From contig NC_088172.1 of NCBI RefSeq assembly GCF_028769735.1, positions 91,836,951-91,900,950 of the forward strand: DNA of 64,000 nt. Reading direction: 5' to 3'. A model generated the notes under the pieces. The model saw only the letters and a program-made list of their open reading frames with translations. It did no database searches and had not been told where the DNA came from. The position numbers and the translations under genes are program-made. Source of the stretch: Zonotrichia leucophrys gambelii (Eukaryota; Chordata; Aves; Passeriformes; Passerellidae). Positions 63,201 to 64,000 of the stretch are shown here, piece after piece; position 1 is the stretch's first letter, and each line of letters begins with the position of its first letter.

Positions 63201-63896
63201 CACCTGCAGAGCTGGGAGACAAAGCTCTCCTGGAGGCATCTCCAATCTCTTTGGTTTAAAGGGCTCAGCCAAGCCAGAAGCCATTAGAGCCCCAACATTA
63301 GTATCCATTTACCCAACATTAGTATCTCCCCACAGCACTCAAAGTGGAAAGCAGCGTTCCTTAGGCAGGGAAAAGCAGTGTTTTCCAAAACCACTTTCTC
63401 AAGGCCAGAAGAGTGGCAAGTTCAGGACAGAGTTCAGGAGCACGCTTAAAGTTTGGGTTGGACTTTTGCCACTTGTTTTAATTGCTGCCGTGCTTTGCTC
63501 CTGCCTGCAGGACCTGCTCTGTGGCAGGGACTTGGCAGCCACAGGACAGTGGCACAGGTTATCTCCCACACCAGCACTCAGTACTGATCAACCGCATCCC
63601 ACTCCCTCTCCACACCACCCCACAACCAGATTGTTGCTCCTGATTTTTCACACTGCTTATTGGTGCCTTAAAGTACCCAACAAGTTCCAAGGGAACAGAA
63701 AAATAAAAAACAACCACCACCAACAACCACCACCACCAACAACAAAAAGGAAAAAACAAAAAAAAAACCAAAAAAAAAAAACAAAAAAACAAAAAACCAA
63801 AAAGCTAAACACAAACAAACAAAAAAACAGAGGCTGATCTGAGAACTAATTCTTACCTGGTTTAACCTCCCAATGTTCCTGAGAGGATCCCCTTGC
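53961..63896 (-). CDS. CUB/mucin-like/SEA/EGF single-pass membrane protein, 3' part of gene (9 exons, 1,361 aa)
   Basis: Nine minus-strand exons join in frame with GT-AG borders: 63,896-63,857; 62,726-60,573; 59,766-58,729; 57,792-57,736; 56,808-56,708; 56,406-56,342; 55,758-55,607; 55,515-55,363; 54,286-53,961. The partial product (numbered from the first visible codon) has CUB1 (29-145), a Ser/Thr/Pro-rich tail (146-731), CUB2 (750-865), a second tail (866-1,096), a SEA-like domain (1,097-1,202), a calcium-binding EGF (1,203-1,247), a membrane helix (1,264-1,288) and a 73-residue tail. It is likely a type I cell-surface glycoprotein with mucin-like stretches. CUB and EGF domains suggest binding to other proteins or glycans, but the ligand is unknown. 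The 5' exons with the signal peptide lie beyond the window. I do not recognise a named orthologue. Confidence 0.85.
55363..55515 (-). CDS. CUB/mucin-like gene, calcium-binding EGF exon
   Basis: Acceptor CATGACAG|ATGTG, donor CGGACAG|GTAGGG, phase 1 to 1, the usual EGF exon form. It opens with DVNEC, has six Cys (1,207, 1,214, 1,220, 1,229, 1,231 and 1,247) and the Asn-hydroxylation pattern C-x-N-x4-Y-x-C-x-C. A calcium-binding EGF is therefore well supported. Confidence 0.95.
55607..55758 (-). CDS. CUB/mucin-like gene, SEA exon c
   Basis: Acceptor CTGCCCTCAG|GACGA, donor GTTGAAG|GTGGGT, phase 2 to 1. It encodes the LLLTFWLHL strand, an NVS glycosylation site (1,172) and the closing helix and strand up to SLFVE. 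Confidence 0.9.
56342..56406 (-). CDS. CUB/mucin-like gene, SEA exon b
   Basis: Acceptor CTTTGTAG|ATCCA, donor AAAAG|GTAGGG, phase 0 to 2. It encodes IQKNLKLSASRVSEIKLKDA, the middle of the SEA-like domain. Confidence 0.85.
56708..56808 (-). CDS. CUB/mucin-like gene, SEA exon a
   Basis: Acceptor TTCTGGCAG|ATGTG, donor GATCAT|GTAAGT, phase 1 to 0. It begins DVLFEVTAEIKPKDW, the first strand and helix of a SEA-like fold. Confidence 0.85.
57736..57792 (-). CDS. CUB/mucin-like gene, 57-base linker exon
   Basis: Acceptor CTTTGGCAG|ATCTG, donor TGGAG|GTGAGC, phase 1 to 1. It encodes 19 residues including an NDT glycosylation site. Because it is symmetric it could be skipped without breaking the frame. 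Confidence 0.75.
58729..59766 (-). CDS. CUB/mucin-like gene, CUB2 plus shorter Ser/Thr/Pro-rich exon
   Basis: A 1,038-base exon, phase 1 to 1, with acceptor GTTGCAG|ATGTG and donor CTTAG|GTAAGG. The second CUB domain has Cys 750, 775, 800 and 824 and an NWT site at 776, with the same spacing as CUB1. A charged, Ser/Pro-rich tail of about 212 residues follows. Confidence 0.9.
60573..62726 (-). CDS. CUB/mucin-like gene, CUB1 plus long Ser/Thr/Pro-rich exon
   Basis: A single 2,154-base exon, phase 1 to 1, with acceptor TCTTCCAG|AGCTG and donor GCTG|GTAGGT. It encodes the first CUB domain with Cys 29, 55, 80 and 104 and an NWT glycosylation site at 56. About 586 residues rich in Ser, Thr, Pro and Gly follow, without regular repeats. 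Such a large exon for a mucin-like region is typical. Confidence 0.9.
63700..63829 (+). repeat. CAACCAC/poly(A)-rich low-complexity tract
   Basis: CAA and CCACCAACAAC units pass into long A runs broken by C. The tract lies in the intron of the CUB/mucin-like gene, beginning about 22 bases downstream of the 63,857 exon's donor site (on the minus strand a T/G-rich tract). Confidence 0.9.
63857..63896 (-). CDS. CUB/mucin-like gene, small linker exon
   Basis: A 40-base exon with acceptor TTTTATAG|GCAAG and donor ACCAG|GTAAGA. In phase 0 it encodes ARGSSQEHWEVKP and ends in phase 1, matching the next exon. The other two frames either hit a stop or do not match the downstream phase. It shows that at least one more exon lies beyond the right edge. 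Confidence 0.65.
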
Positions 63897-64000
63897 CTAT
63901 AAAAAAAGAAAATAGTCCAATTGCAGGCCCAAATACCAGTTCCCAATGTTTATAACACTGCACAGAGAAATGCCAGCACCAGCCCAGTGGGAAGGGAGAA

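Noticed and set aside
63181..63946. Plus-strand 218-codon frame and minus-strand 92-codon frame at the right edge
   Set aside because: Both run through the CAACCAC/poly(A) tract. The minus-strand frame uses the 63,857-63,896 exon in a phase that does not join the next exon.

Overview
The window looks like nuclear DNA from a bird, most likely a passerine. It holds five CR1 LINE pieces, several with the bird-type 3' end (tandem copies close to ATTCTGTG). It also holds at least six solo LTRs of endogenous retroviruses, three from one family of the kind common in songbird genomes, long GGAGA arrays, and intron-split genes with a CpG-island promoter. No bacterial-type operon, tRNA, rRNA or CRISPR array was seen. 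The species call is an inference from repeat style.

Layout. Bases 1-38,200 are a gene desert. They contain one long CR1 copy with a reverse transcriptase reading frame broken by one frameshift (2,513-4,396, minus), two polypurine arrays (5.0-5.5 kb and 24.0-24.3 kb), a 12-copy GC-rich minisatellite (10.63-10.90 kb), several microsatellites, and LTRs at 16.0-16.7, 25.4-25.8 and 27.6-28.1 kb. At 38.2-41.5 kb lies a complete four-exon gene on the plus strand, TMEM17, starting in a CpG island. Its protein is a four-pass membrane component of the ciliary transition zone. A solo LTR sits about 20-26 bases after its polyadenylation signal. Bases 41.9-53.7 kb are intergenic, with CR1 pieces, another LTR and a G/T-rich tract.

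At 53.9-63.9 kb, on the minus strand and tail-to-tail with TMEM17, is the last part of a large gene that I could assemble exon by exon. Nine coding exons join in frame with GT-AG borders and encode 1,361 residues. The order is CUB, long Ser/Thr/Pro-rich tail, second CUB, second Ser/Thr/Pro-rich tail, SEA-like domain, calcium-binding EGF, one membrane span, and a 73-residue tail. The signal peptide and 5' exons lie beyond the right edge. I do not recognise this architecture as a named gene, and it is the most interesting item in the window.

The two genes are not obviously functionally linked. TMEM17 acts at the base of cilia, and the CUB/mucin-like protein is predicted to be a cell-surface glycoprotein. 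All reading frames in repeat arrays (5.0, 10.6, 21.2, 24.2, 52.8 and 63.7 kb) are taken as by-products of low-complexity DNA.
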